A DNA stretch of 64,000 bases from Pseudodesulfovibrio sediminis (GCF_020886695.1 NZ_AP024485.1:753001-817000); one strand, 5' to 3'. Shown: positions 26,038 through 35,234, numbered from the stretch's first letter. Notes: generated from the sequence alone by a model not told the origin. A program made the numbers and translations.

Positions 26038-26467
26038 AAAGCCTCTCTCAATCCTTTTCAGATTCAACCCAAGTGCAGCAAATCCACTTCCATGAGTATC
26101 ACAACTCTCACACAACGCAATACTACATAATAGTATAAATCTACTCGTTTGAGGCTCTTTGAATCCACTAATTGTGGAAAACCTCCTTCCCCACCATAAC
26201 CTCAGTAAACATTTGTTTGAAACGAGAAATTCACGAGCAAATGCCAAGAAATGAAAAAATCATGGACTTGCTCACAAGTTAATCAGAATCATTGGAAAAC
26301 TTTCTTGAATTTTTAGGACAATAACGCTACTAAAGAATGTCGCTCTGTGAACGTCTTATTCACAGGACACAGATGTATAAGGACCCACCCCCAAAGACCG
26401 CCATTTACCCGGATGGCAGACATGGGAGCAGGACATACCAACAAACCAAGTTTCACTGGAGGAAAGG
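26038..26467. other. Divergent gene-free region between histidine kinase and amino-acid transporter
   Basis: 430 bp, AT-rich in the first half. It must carry promoters for both directions, but I find none strong enough to call. A perfect inverted repeat TGTGAA-N7-TTCACA lies at 26346-26364, about 104 bp before the binding-protein gene, and a strong ribosome site (GGAGGAAAGG) sits at the end. Confidence 0.4.
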
Positions 26468-27331
26468 ATGAAACGTCTTATCGCTCTCGCGGCTGTTCTC
26501 AGCACCCTGATTTTTCTTTTTGCATGCAGCCAGCAGCCCACGAATAAGGCTGAAGCTCCCAAGGAAGACATCAATGTCCGTCTTGAGCTGCAGAAAATGT
26601 CTACGCTTGAAAAAATTGTTCAGAGAGGGACTCTGCGCGTAGGTCTCGAAGCCGGCTACATGCCCTTCGAGATGACTGACAAGAAAGGCAACGTCGTTGG
26701 CTTCGACATCGACATGGTCACCGAAATGGCCAAAGCCATGGGCGTGAAGCTCGAAATCGTCAACACTGCCTGGGATGGCATCATTCCCGGCCTGCTGTCC
26801 GACAAATATGACCTCATCGCCTCCGGCATGACCGTCAATCAGGAGCGCAACCTGAAGGTCAACTTCGCCATTCCGTACATCGTTGTTGGTCAGACTGCAC
26901 TGATCTCCAAAGAGTACGCTGACGAAATCACCTCCTGGAAGCAGCTCAACGATGCAAAATACGTCATTACTTCCAAGCTGGGCACCACTGGTGAACAGGC
27001 CGCCAAGCGCCTCTTCCCCAAAGCGCAGTACAAGTCCTTCGAGATGGAAGACCAGGCCATGCTGGAAACGCTGAACGGCAAGGCTGCAGCCACCGTTTAC
27101 GACCTGCCCATGACCTCCATCTTCTATGCTCAGCGTGGCAAGGATGCCGGCATGAAACTGCTGAAAGATCCTTTCACCTACGAGCCTCTGGGTTGGGCCA
27201 TCAACAAGGGTGACCCTGACTTCCTGAACTGGTTGAACAACTTCCTCACCCAGATCAAGAACGACGGCCGCTATGACCGCATCTACGACAAATGGTTCGG
27301 CTCCGACGCTTGGTACGCCGAAATCCAGTAA
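26468..27331 (+). CDS. Amino-acid ABC transporter substrate-binding lipoprotein
   Basis: 287-residue periplasmic binding protein of family 3 (polar amino acids). The signal ends in a lipobox-like LFAC, placing the lipid on Cys20. LRVGLEAGYMPFEMTDKKG and VGFDIDMVTEMAKAMGVKLE are the ligand-pocket motifs. A strong ribosome site precedes it. The gene is followed by a hairpin that should stop part of the transcripts and so keep the binding protein in excess over the permease. Confidence 0.88.
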   Translation: MKRLIALAAVLSTLIFLFACSQQPTNKAEAPKEDINVRLELQKMSTLEKIVQRGTLRVGLEAGYMPFEMTDKKGNVVGFDIDMVTEMAKAMGVKLEIVNTAWDGIIPGLLSDKYDLIASGMTVNQERNLKVNFAIPYIVVGQTALISKEYADEITSWKQLNDAKYVITSKLGTTGEQAAKRLFPKAQYKSFEMEDQAMLETLNGKAAATVYDLPMTSIFYAQRGKDAGMKLLKDPFTYEPLGWAINKGDPDFLNWLNNFLTQIKNDGRYDRIYDKWFGSDAWYAEIQ

Positions 27332-27346
27332 ATTACGCATCTACTA

Positions 27347-27380
27347 ACCGGGGGCCGCACTTAGCGGCCCCCGGTCTTTT
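27347..27380 (+). terminator. Intercistronic terminator between binding protein and permease
   Basis: Very GC-rich perfect 12-bp stem (ACCGGGGGCCGC / GCGGCCCCCGGT), loop ACTTA, then CTTTTCTC. Only 77 bp separate the two genes, so it probably acts as a partial terminator within the operon. Confidence 0.85.
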
Positions 27381-27408
27381 CTCGCACTTCAATTCACAGA
27401 GCATTTGA

Positions 27409-28419
27409 ATGACTGATACGGCTAAAGTTGCAATCCCCAAGGGATTCAACAAAGACTTGTTTTATAAAGTTCTTTTTGTTGTTCTGCTGGTTGGCACCTG
27501 CTTCAGTTTCTATTGGGCCACCACACAGACCAACTATATTTGGCGCTGGAACAGAATCCCTAAATATTTCTACTATGTTGAAACCGTTGAGGTCAAAGCT
27601 GAAGTAGAAGGCAAAGTGACTTCCATCACCCAGAAAGGTGCTGACTCTGTCGTTATTGTCAAAGGCGACGGGGAATCGGAATATTACACCATGCCCACTG
27701 CCGGCATCATAGTTTCAGAGGGTTCCGCCATATATATGGGAGATACGCTCGGCACCTACCAAGAAAAACAAATAGGTATGCTGCTCGAAGGTATTCTGAT
27801 CACCATTGAAGTCAGTTTGATAGCCATTATACTGGGTATCTTGCTGGGATTATTCACTGGGCTTGCCAGAATATCGACCAACCCGTGCCTCAAGTGGACG
27901 GCCATCACCTATATTGAACTGATTCGAGGCACCCCGCTCCTCGTCCAGATCATGATCTGGTACTTCGTACTGGGCACGATCATCAACAGCATGCTGAACA
28001 AGATGGGGTTATTCCAGATACCCGAGCTCTGGTTCGGCATCGCCTCCCTGGCCATCTTTGCCGGTGCCTATGTGGCTGAAATCGTCCGCGCCGGCATCCA
28101 GTCCATCCACAAAGGGCAGATGGAGGCAGCAAGGTCACTTGGCATGACCAAAATCACGGCCATGTCCAAGATCATCCTGCCTCAGGCCTTCAAACGCATC
28201 CTGCCCCCATTGGCCGGACAGTTTATCAGCCTGATCAAGGACTCGTCCCTGCTCGGCGTCATTGCCATCCGCGAGTTGACCAAAGCAACACGTGAAGCAG
28301 TCACCACCAGCCTGATGCCATACGAACTCTGGTTCATGTGCGCACTTCTCTACCTGGTGCTGACATTCACTCTGTCCATGTTCGTCCAGTATCTCGAAAA
28401 ACGGACAGCGGAGGCGTAA
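27409..28419 (+). CDS. Amino-acid ABC transporter permease with extra N-terminal periplasmic domain
   Basis: 336 residues, about 100 longer than typical HisM/GlnP permeases. One hydrophobic helix (about 20-38) is followed by a soluble insert (about 45-120) rich in beta-strand pattern (VEVKAEVEGKVTSITQKG, GIIVSEGSAIYMGDTLG) that recalls a lipoyl-like barrel-sandwich fold. From 125 on it is a normal permease, with the EAA loop MEAARSLGMTKITAMSKIIL. Couples to the ATPase encoded 3 bp downstream. Function of the insert is unknown. Confidence 0.82.
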   Translation: MTDTAKVAIPKGFNKDLFYKVLFVVLLVGTCFSFYWATTQTNYIWRWNRIPKYFYYVETVEVKAEVEGKVTSITQKGADSVVIVKGDGESEYYTMPTAGIIVSEGSAIYMGDTLGTYQEKQIGMLLEGILITIEVSLIAIILGILLGLFTGLARISTNPCLKWTAITYIELIRGTPLLVQIMIWYFVLGTIINSMLNKMGLFQIPELWFGIASLAIFAGAYVAEIVRAGIQSIHKGQMEAARSLGMTKITAMSKIILPQAFKRILPPLAGQFISLIKDSSLLGVIAIRELTKATREAVTTSLMPYELWFMCALLYLVLTFTLSMFVQYLEKRTAEA

Positions 28420-28422
28420 GAC

Positions 28423-29154
28423 ATGATCGACGTAAAAAACGTATACAAAACCTTCTATGTTCCCCACGAGATCCAGGCCCTGCACGATGTGTCCTATCAC
28501 ATCAACCCGGGCGACGTGGTGGTCGTTATCGGCCCGTCCGGTTCCGGCAAATCCACGTTCCTCAGGTGTCTCAACAGGTTGGAGCACGCGGACGCCGGTC
28601 ATATCATGATCGACGGCGTGGATCTCCTCGACAAGAAGACCAATATCAACAAAGTCCGTATGGAAGTGGGTATGGTCTTTCAGTCCTTCAACCTCTTCCC
28701 GCACCTCACCGTGCTGGAAAACGTCACAGTGGGCCAGACCTCGGTCCGCAAACGTGGCAAAAAGGAATCCGTGGAGACCGCCATGACCCTGCTGAACAAG
28801 GTCGGCATCCACGCCAAGGCGGACAACTACCCTGCCCAGCTCTCGGGCGGACAGATGCAGCGTGTGGCCATTGCCCGCGCCCTGGCCATGAACCCCAAGG
28901 TCATGCTCTTTGACGAGCCGACCTCAGCGCTTGACCCGGAAATGGTCGGTGAGGTTCTCGACGTCATGAAAACGCTGGCCAAGGAAGGCATGACCATGGT
29001 GGTCGTCACCCACGAAATGGGCTTTGCCCGCGAAGTGGCCGACCATGTCGTCTTCATGGATGAAGGCAAGATTGTTGAAATAGGTACTCCCGAGCACTTC
29101 TTCACCAACCCGGAACACGAACGCACCAAGCTGTTCCTGAGCCAGATTCTGTAA
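28423..29154 (+). CDS. Amino-acid ABC transporter ATP-binding protein
   Basis: 243-residue ATPase of the GlnQ/HisP type: Walker [10 protein letters not shown] (37-45), Q-loop [13 protein letters not shown], signature LSGGQMQR, Walker [16 protein letters not shown], and the switch His in VVTHEMGFA. It powers uptake by the permease encoded immediately upstream. A terminator follows. Confidence 0.92.
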   Translation: MIDVKNVYKTFYVPHEIQALHDVSYHINPGDVVVVIGPSGSGKSTFLRCLNRLEHADAGHIMIDGVDLLDKKTNINKVRMEVGMVFQSFNLFPHLTVLENVTVGQTSVRKRGKKESVETAMTLLNKVGIHAKADNYPAQLSGGQMQRVAIARALAMNPKVMLFDEPTSALDPEMVGEVLDVMKTLAKEGMTMVVVTHEMGFAREVADHVVFMDEGKIVEIGTPEHFFTNPEHERTKLFLSQIL

Positions 29155-29176
29155 GCTGCTCCCAAAAGTAAGAAAA

Positions 29177-29217
29177 AAGAGAAAAGGGTTGCGTTGCGAA
29201 CGCAACCCTTTTCTCTT
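29177..29217. terminator. Strong intrinsic terminator after the amino-acid ABC operon
   Basis: Perfect stem GAGAAAAGGGTTGCGTT / AACGCAACCCTTTTCTC with a three-base loop. The A/T-rich lower stem could work in both directions, though only plus-strand genes are adjacent. Confidence 0.88.
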
Positions 29218-29298
29218 GCTCTGATTGCAAAGCACACTGAAAGAGCATACTGCAATACTCAACCAAAACACATAAACCGATCAAGATGTAGGAACACA

Positions 29299-30492
29299 AT
29301 GTCCCAACCTCACTATCGCATTAATCTCAGATGGGTCAGACTCTTCACCTGGCCACTGCTTCTGCCCTTTGCCCTGCTTCTGGCTCTCTTCAATCTCCTT
29401 TCGCCGGTCCCCTTCAAGATATATACATTACGGGTCGATCGCATAGGTCATATGGGTGGCAACACTGAGCTTTTTTGCAGCTTGCGTGATCTTGGAGAGC
29501 TTCCCAAAGAATTTCGGTTTTTTGTTCACAGGGACAGGCCCTGCAACCCGGCGCTGCTTGAAATGTGGGGCCGCACCCTTCCGATCAAACAGATATTCCT
29601 CCCGCTCTTCGACATCTGCCATAAGCTTGGCGGACTCGGCGTTATCAGCCGTGACATTGAAAAAATGGGAACGCTTGATCTCAGAAATCTCATGAGCAAG
29701 ACGAAGCAACACCTGCACTTCTCGGATACGGAACTAGCAGAAGCGCAACAACAGGCCGCAGCTCTCGGTTTGCAGAAAGATCGTCCATTCATACCGGTTC
29801 TTGGACGCGACTATCAATACCTGCTGGAACACAACCCCCACGAAGACAACACGCACTACGAATTTCGCAACACGGACATCAATACGTATATCCCGGCGCT
29901 TGAACATCTGGCTGAACGCTTTACAGTTGTCAGAGCCGGAAACATCGCCCAAACCCGGGTGGACAGCCAGAACAGACACATCATTGACTACCCCTTCACA
30001 GGCAAAGTCACCCCTCTCATGGACATATACCTGGCAGGCCAGTGTCACTTCTACATCACCTGCGGCACTGGTCCAGACACCCTTGCAGCCCAGTGTTTCA
30101 GAAGACCGACGCTGTGGGTCAACCTGATCCCCCCTTCCATGCTGACCAACTGGGGCAAGCACAATCTTTCCATCATCAAGCACTATTGGTCTGTTCCCGA
30201 AAACCGCTACCTCACCTTGTCCGAAATACTGGGCAATGACGTTCTGGCTATGTACAACGCGCATGAGATGATGGATCTCGGGGTCAAGGTCATCGACAAT
30301 TCCCCTCAGGAAATCATGGATGCCGTGAAAGAGATGGAACAGCGGTTGGATGGCACTTGGCAGACGATAGACGAAGACGAAGCCCGGCAGACTCGATTCT
30401 GGGAGATATTCAAAGCCAAATACCCCGATCGCGACTATGTCGCCCATGTGGGCACACAATTTCTCCGAGACAATCCGCACTGGCTCGAATAA
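29299..30492 (+). CDS. Glycosyltransferase, TIGR04372-like
   Basis: 397 residues from ATG 29299, which has AGGA at a normal distance; longer readings run back into the terminator. A hydrophobic helix (about 16-36) anchors the N-terminus, then RVDRIGHMGGNTELF begins a GT-B-like fold. Late motifs include YITCGTGPDTLAAQCFRRPT and VNLIPPSMLTNWGKHNLSI, which fit TIGR04372-type putative glycosyltransferases seen in surface-glycan loci. Stands alone between two terminators. Donor sugar unknown. Confidence 0.65.
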   Translation: MSQPHYRINLRWVRLFTWPLLLPFALLLALFNLLSPVPFKIYTLRVDRIGHMGGNTELFCSLRDLGELPKEFRFFVHRDRPCNPALLEMWGRTLPIKQIFLPLFDICHKLGGLGVISRDIEKMGTLDLRNLMSKTKQHLHFSDTELAEAQQQAAALGLQKDRPFIPVLGRDYQYLLEHNPHEDNTHYEFRNTDINTYIPALEHLAERFTVVRAGNIAQTRVDSQNRHIIDYPFTGKVTPLMDIYLAGQCHFYITCGTGPDTLAAQCFRRPTLWVNLIPPSMLTNWGKHNLSIIKHYWSVPENRYLTLSEILGNDVLAMYNAHEMMDLGVKVIDNSPQEIMDAVKEMEQRLDGTWQTIDEDEARQTRFWEIFKAKYPDRDYVAHVGTQFLRDNPHWLE

Positions 30493-30572
30493 CCGAAACG
30501 CCAGTGACACGTCGACGCAAAAGGCACGCATCGTTGACCGACATCGCGACGGCCGCTTGCTAAAACATATAA

Positions 30573-30608
30573 AAAAGACCCTGTCGGCCTCAGCCGACAG
30601 GGTCTTTT
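30573..30608. terminator. Bidirectional terminator between convergent genes
   Basis: Perfect stem AAAAGACCCTGTCGGC / GCCGACAGGGTCTTTT with loop CTCA. It can end the plus-strand glycosyltransferase and the minus-strand operon that finishes at 30644. Confidence 0.92.
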
Positions 30609-30643
30609 ACTACTCAATCTTGTTTTATAAAAAACAAACTCTC

Positions 30644-31756
30644 TTAAATAAAACTCAAATGCATGGGTGGCTCGCCAGTGGGATCAGTAAGCTCATTACC
30701 CTGTTCTTTGATGCCGTACAGGTACTCATTCACCTTGTGCTGCAAGCAGAGCGAGCCACACATGGTCTTTGCGTCGAACTTATCTGAACTGATCAGGTCC
30801 ATGACCTCCCAATACCTGTCGGATTGCCACATCTCCTTGAAAGGAGTCTCGGCGATATTGCCGATGTGAAACTTCTTGTACTTGGAGTTGAACAGCATGC
30901 CGCAGGGGGCGACAAGGCCTGAACCGGAGAACTGAATAATGAACGGGGGACCATAGCAACGACTGTAACAGCGAGTGCCACCGCTCATGATCTTGGACCA
31001 TTTGGCCCTGACCATATAGGTGTCAGTGCTGAGCGCCTCAGCTTCCTTGAGCAAATCCGTCAGCTCTTCGTACTTGTCATACTGCACGCCCAAAGTATGA
31101 TCTTCATCGTCTGAACAATGCTTGATAACCAGATAGTCCACGCCCAGGTCCAAACCAAGCTGACTCAGCGGCATGATCTGATCCTTGAACTCAGGCATAA
31201 GGACCATTTGCGTACCAATGGTCACATCAAGATTCTTTTCCTTCTTGATCTCCACGGCCTTGCGCATGGTCTCGCACACCTTGTGGAAACACTTTTCGGC
31301 ACACCCGTGAATTTCTGCATACCGCTTCGGTTCGCCTGCAGAAATATTAAACCGCAAATACGTCAACCGAGGAAGAATGTCCTCCAACCTGTCATCCTGC
31401 AACAAATATCCATTAGTACCCAGAGCCATGCTCAAACCATTCTCATGACCGTGGATAATGGCATCATAAAGATGCGGGCTACAGGTGGACTCGCCATCGC
31501 TGACAAAGCTGACGCCCTTCACACCGATCTCGGCACAATCGTCGAGAAAACGGAAGATGACATCCTTTGTCATGTGCTGCTCATCATTCGCCTGCAACTG
31601 ACCATAGCAATACGTGCATCTGTAGCTGCATTTGCGGGTCAACGCACAGTCGATGGTGATGGGAGCGATGCGTTCGCCGCGCTGCCACGCCTCAACACGA
31701 TCCTTGTACCAGGCCAGTTTGTGGCCATCCAAAACGATCCGGTCGTTTTCACTCAT
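30644..31756 (-). CDS. Radical SAM/SPASM-type enzyme
   Basis: 370 residues. CSYRCTYC (Cys43, 47, 50) binds the radical-SAM [4Fe-4S] cluster; FNISAGEPKRYAEIHG and ALGTNGYLL match the barrel. The C-terminal 120 residues hold SPASM-like Cys positions (RCYSRCYGPP, APCGMLF, MCGSLC) for an auxiliary cluster. Last gene of the 38288-30644 operon, 20 bp after the E1 beta gene. It is a paralogue of the enzyme at 33793-34863. Similar proteins occur in carbohydrate loci as well as peptide-modification loci; the heptose-type context favours sugar chemistry. Confidence 0.8.
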   Translation of the reverse strand: MSENDRIVLDGHKLAWYKDRVEAWQRGERIAPITIDCALTRKCSYRCTYCYGQLQANDEQHMTKDVIFRFLDDCAEIGVKGVSFVSDGESTCSPHLYDAIIHGHENGLSMALGTNGYLLQDDRLEDILPRLTYLRFNISAGEPKRYAEIHGCAEKCFHKVCETMRKAVEIKKEKNLDVTIGTQMVLMPEFKDQIMPLSQLGLDLGVDYLVIKHCSDDEDHTLGVQYDKYEELTDLLKEAEALSTDTYMVRAKWSKIMSGGTRCYSRCYGPPFIIQFSGSGLVAPCGMLFNSKYKKFHIGNIAETPFKEMWQSDRYWEVMDLISSDKFDAKTMCGSLCLQHKVNEYLYGIKEQGNELTDPTGEPPMHLSFI

Positions 31757-31775
31757 TCTTTATTGTCCTTCGATT

Positions 31776-32807
31776 CTATGAAAGAGCAGCTTCAACAGCT
31801 GCGATTATATCGTCAACACCGGGATAATAGGCTTCTTCGAGCACCGGACTGTTAGGAGTCGGCAGATCCGGGAAAGACACTCTGTGCACAGGAGCCTGCA
31901 ACAATGCAGGATCGGACTCTGCCAAGCGACAGACAATCTCCGCACCATATCCACCTGTCTTACAGGAAACATCGCAAATAACCAATCGACCGGTTTTTGA
32001 TACGGACTCCATGATGGTCTTCATATCCAACGGAGCAATGGTTCGTGGGTCAACGACTTCGACCTCAATGCCTTTCTCCGCCAGAGTATCAGCGGCCTGA
32101 ATGGCCTGTTGCACAGTTTGAGAGACAGCAACGATTGTGACATCGCTCCCTTTGCGTCGAACAATGGCTTCCCCCAGTGGCACAGCGTACATTTCTTCAG
32201 GTACCGGTCCCACACTGTCGTAGAGCCATCTATGCTCGAAAATAAGTACAGGATTGGGGTCCTGCATTGCGGACAGGAACAGTCCTTTGGCATCATATGG
32301 CGTTGAAGGCAACGCTATTTTCAAACCGGGAGTGGACAGAAACATGCTGTGGGTGCCCTGAGAATGCTGCGCAGCAGAGCCCCATCCACGACCGATAATC
32401 GAACGGACCACCAACGGAATGGAGGTCTGCCCACCGGACATGTAATGCCATTTGGCGGCATGGTTGGTGAGCTGATCCATACTCATGGGCAGAAAATCGG
32501 CACGCATATGAACAAGTACCGGCTTCATGCCAACTCCCGCAGCGGCAGAAACCACTCCGGTCAATCCGTTTTCAGCGATAGGCATATCCATAACCCGGTC
32601 GCCGAATGCCTCCTTGAGACCTTTGGTAGAACCAAAAACCCCACCGACATCATCAATGCCTTCACCAATGAGAAATACTTCAGGATCACTATCCAGCGCC
32701 TGTCTCTGCGCTTCATTGAGCGCCTCGACATAACTCAGACAGCGATGGCCGTCCTGCTCAAAACGAAGGGAATCATCCTTGCTGATACAAACTGCTGTCC
32801 AGGGCAT
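31776..32807 (-). CDS. 2-oxoacid dehydrogenase E1 beta-like thiamine-diphosphate enzyme subunit
   Basis: 343 residues, the pyrimidine-binding half of an E1 enzyme. SYVEALNEAQRQALDSDPEVFLIGEGI and DMPIAENGLTGVVSAAAGVGMKPV (catalytic Glu) are diagnostic. ATG 32807 is preferred: AAGGGGG lies six bases upstream and it forms a TGATG overlap with the alpha gene. No E2 acyltransferase or E3 reductase lies anywhere in the window, so a complete pyruvate or acetoin dehydrogenase complex is not encoded here. Confidence 0.85.
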   Translation of the reverse strand: MPWTAVCISKDDSLRFEQDGHRCLSYVEALNEAQRQALDSDPEVFLIGEGIDDVGGVFGSTKGLKEAFGDRVMDMPIAENGLTGVVSAAAGVGMKPVLVHMRADFLPMSMDQLTNHAAKWHYMSGGQTSIPLVVRSIIGRGWGSAAQHSQGTHSMFLSTPGLKIALPSTPYDAKGLFLSAMQDPNPVLIFEHRWLYDSVGPVPEEMYAVPLGEAIVRRKGSDVTIVAVSQTVQQAIQAADTLAEKGIEVEVVDPRTIAPLDMKTIMESVSKTGRLVICDVSCKTGGYGAEIVCRLAESDPALLQAPVHRVSFPDLPTPNSPVLEEAYYPGVDDIIAAVEAALS

Positions 32808-33784
32808 CAGCATCCCCCTTTTCTATAGAGAAGTTCATACATTTGCTCCGTGGGAGGAAATTCGCTTTTGCGCGCCTCTTCCAGAGCGGCATCCAACATG
32901 GCATCCGTTTTTTGAACGAGTGCATCAAAGTCGGACGCAGACACGCCGTCCTCTTTCAATTTGGCAAGGTACCGTTTGAGCGGACATTCCTTCTTCCACT
33001 GCTCCAGCTCTTCGCGATCCCGCGCCCCTGTTTTCCAATCCTCTCCAGGACCGACATGTCCCTTCCAGCGATACGTCTTGGCCTCAATAAAAACAGGTCC
33101 GCCCCCCTGACGCAATTGCTTAACGGCCTTGTCTGCTGCCTCGTAAACGGCTTCGACATCATTGCCGTCTACACAATAGGACGTGATGCCATATCCCTTT
33201 GCCCGTTCGGACACATCGGGATTAGGCTGACGATTGAACAGCGGCGAAACCGTGGCATAGCCGTTATTCTCACAGACAAAAAGTACAGGCAGTTTCTTGA
33301 GCGCGGCAAAGTTCAGGCTTTCGTGAAACGTCCCCTCTTCGCTTGCACCGTCACCAAAAAAGACAACGGAAATACGATCATCACCACGAAGGCTGGACGC
33401 CAGGGCCGTGCCCACACCGTGAGGAATTCCACCGCCGACAATGGCTGAAGTTCCGATAATGCCGAGGTCGGGGAATGCCGGGTGCATGGATCCGCCCATC
33501 CCTTTGCAGCATCCGTCTACGCGGCCATAAAATTCGGCGTACAAGGCCTGCGGGTCAGCCCCTTTGGCAAGGCAGTGCGCATGGCTGCGATGGGTGGTTA
33601 CCAAATAGTCTTCCTTACGCAAATGCGCACAGACACCAGTGGCAATGGCTTCCTGTCCAATGTACAGATGTACCGGGGTCTTCATGTCCTGACGGCCATA
33701 AACCTCGACAATTTTTTCCTCGAAACAGCGCAACAGGACCATGGTTTCCAGAAGGTCCCGGCGTGGAATTTCAGCAGTATTCAC
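32807..33784 (-). CDS. 2-oxoacid dehydrogenase E1 alpha-like thiamine-diphosphate enzyme subunit
   Basis: 325 residues from GTG 33784, which has AGGTG seven bases upstream and begins 8 bp after the radical SAM stop; the frame continues into that gene but without reason to start there. The diphosphate motif begins GDGASEEGTFHESLNFAALK (144-163) and ends CENN (171-174). Phosphorylation-loop and HRSHAHCLAKGAD patterns match acetoin/pyruvate E1 alpha. Works with the beta subunit, probably to transfer an activated aldehyde from a 2-oxoacid to an unknown acceptor. Confidence 0.85.
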   Translation of the reverse strand: MNTAEIPRRDLLETMVLLRCFEEKIVEVYGRQDMKTPVHLYIGQEAIATGVCAHLRKEDYLVTTHRSHAHCLAKGADPQALYAEFYGRVDGCCKGMGGSMHPAFPDLGIIGTSAIVGGGIPHGVGTALASSLRGDDRISVVFFGDGASEEGTFHESLNFAALKKLPVLFVCENNGYATVSPLFNRQPNPDVSERAKGYGITSYCVDGNDVEAVYEAADKAVKQLRQGGGPVFIEAKTYRWKGHVGPGEDWKTGARDREELEQWKKECPLKRYLAKLKEDGVSASDFDALVQKTDAMLDAALEEARKSEFPPTEQMYELLYRKGGC

Positions 33785-33792
33785 AGGTGCAC

Positions 33793-34863
33793 CTAAATAA
33801 AATTGACGTGAGCCGGAGGATTGGCAAGTCCCCACAGGTACCGGTTGATTTCATCCATGCGGCAGTTAATCCGACACACGCTGGGGTCAAAGGATTCCAG
33901 GAACCACTTCATAGCCTTGGCGCGCTTTTCCCCTTCCCAGATTTCCTGAAAAGTCTGTTCATGGATATTGCCGTATTTGAAGCGGTCATCTTCAAGAAAC
34001 ATCGAACATCCCCAGATATTGCCCCCGGCATCCATGTACGACCAGAAAGGCAGACCGAGACAGCGCTCGTAAGGGCGATCTTTTTCCTGCCATTTCTTGA
34101 TGGTATTGACGCGCAGGATGGGTTGGAAAGACTCTGTCCGCACAGCGTCCAGCTCCTCAGCCAAACCATCCACGTTGGTGTATTCCACGTCCTGATATTC
34201 GTCAGTATTGGATTTCGGATGCTGGGAGTACGGCTTGACGACCAGATAATCGAGACCGATATCACGGGCCATTTCGGCAAGACCGACGACTTCATCACGG
34301 GTCTCGGGCAGAAGAAGAATCTGCATACCAAGCGTGCAACTGTAGCCGTTCTTCTTGCGAATGGCCACGGCAGCCTCAAGGTTGCTCAGGACACGGCCAA
34401 AATGGGATGCCTTGGTACGATGCACCGCGGCATAGCTCTCGGGAGTTCCCGCATTGCAGCTCACCTTGATCCACGATGTCACATCGAGAATCTGCTCGCT
34501 GATCTTGGGAGTCATAAGCGTCGCGTTGGTGGTAAACGCCTGATCAAGGCCCACGCTTTTGGCATGCCGGGTGATCTCGACCATATCCTTGTGCAGAAAC
34601 GGTTCTCCCTCTCCGGCGTACATGACACTCTTGAGGCCAAGCCCGGCCATCTCACCCAGCCGCGCCTTGAGAATCACGGTGTCCAGGTAGCGCTTCTGGT
34701 ACTCCATGAAGTCCAGAGCACAGAATGTACACCGATGGTTACAGGTCCCGGAAGGACTGATTTCCATGTAGATGGGATAGGTATTCTCTCCCTTCAACCA
34801 GCGGGAAACACACTCGGGATGATAATGCAGTTTATGGCTGTCTATACCGTATGAATCGGCCAT
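33793..34863 (-). CDS. Radical SAM/SPASM-type enzyme
   Basis: 356 residues with CNHRCTFC (Cys41, 45, 48), MYAGEGEPFLHKDM as the SAM-contacting GGE-type motif and a Cys-rich C-terminus (GNIWGCSMFL, CRINCRMDEINRYL) suggesting an auxiliary cluster. About the same length and architecture as the paralogue ending the operon. Directly follows a 53-residue small gene and precedes the E1 pair. Substrate unknown. Confidence 0.8.
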   Translation of the reverse strand: MADSYGIDSHKLHYHPECVSRWLKGENTYPIYMEISPSGTCNHRCTFCALDFMEYQKRYLDTVILKARLGEMAGLGLKSVMYAGEGEPFLHKDMVEITRHAKSVGLDQAFTTNATLMTPKISEQILDVTSWIKVSCNAGTPESYAAVHRTKASHFGRVLSNLEAAVAIRKKNGYSCTLGMQILLLPETRDEVVGLAEMARDIGLDYLVVKPYSQHPKSNTDEYQDVEYTNVDGLAEELDAVRTESFQPILRVNTIKKWQEKDRPYERCLGLPFWSYMDAGGNIWGCSMFLEDDRFKYGNIHEQTFQEIWEGEKRAKAMKWFLESFDPSVCRINCRMDEINRYLWGLANPPAHVNFI

Positions 34864-34935
34864 GTCTCAAATCCTATTGTAATATATATCAAACGTAAAA
34901 TTAGTATCAGTTCAATACGGGGCGTAGCTACTCCA

Positions 34936-35097
34936 TCACCCCAGGTAGTCCTTGTCCGGATGCGTCATTTTCAGCAAAGGAGCGGCATGAAATCCGACTT
35001 CTTTCAAAAAAGGTCTGTTGAACCGCAGAAAGTCCCAGCGGGCAGAGTTACCCGTCTTGGCTATCGCCACGTTCCAAATCAGTTTCTTTCTACTCAT
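34936..35097 (-). CDS. Small hypothetical protein, 53 residues
   Basis: Open frame from ATG 35097 to TGA 34936, preceded by AAAAGG at a suitable distance. It begins MSRKKLIWNVAIAKTG, continues with RWDFLRFNRPFLKEVGF and ends THPDKDYLG. The composition is protein-like, basic and aromatic, with no membrane helix and no Cys. It sits between the SIS gene and a radical SAM/SPASM gene on the same strand. I do not recognise it. It may be a small partner protein or, less likely, a peptide substrate of the radical SAM enzyme; a remnant of a larger gene is also possible. Confidence 0.5.
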   Translation of the reverse strand: MSRKKLIWNVAIAKTGNSARWDFLRFNRPFLKEVGFHAAPLLKMTHPDKDYLG

Positions 35098-35234
35098 GAC
35101 AAACCTTTTCCCTTCACATATGGATCAAATGACATCGAAACGTCATCGCAAGTCGTTGGTAATTATTCTTCATTTTAGGAAGCAAGATGTACTCTTGAAG
35201 GTGGGCATAACGGCACATCCCGCCCCGCGTTGCA

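Noticed and set aside
31776-33784. Complete pyruvate or acetoin dehydrogenase operon
   Set aside because: Only E1 alpha and beta are present; no lipoyl E2 or FAD-dependent E3 gene is adjacent.
33475-34854. 459-codon plus-strand frame opposite a radical SAM gene
   Set aside because: Antisense to a protein with clear CxxxCxxC and SPASM-like motifs; the translation is not protein-like.
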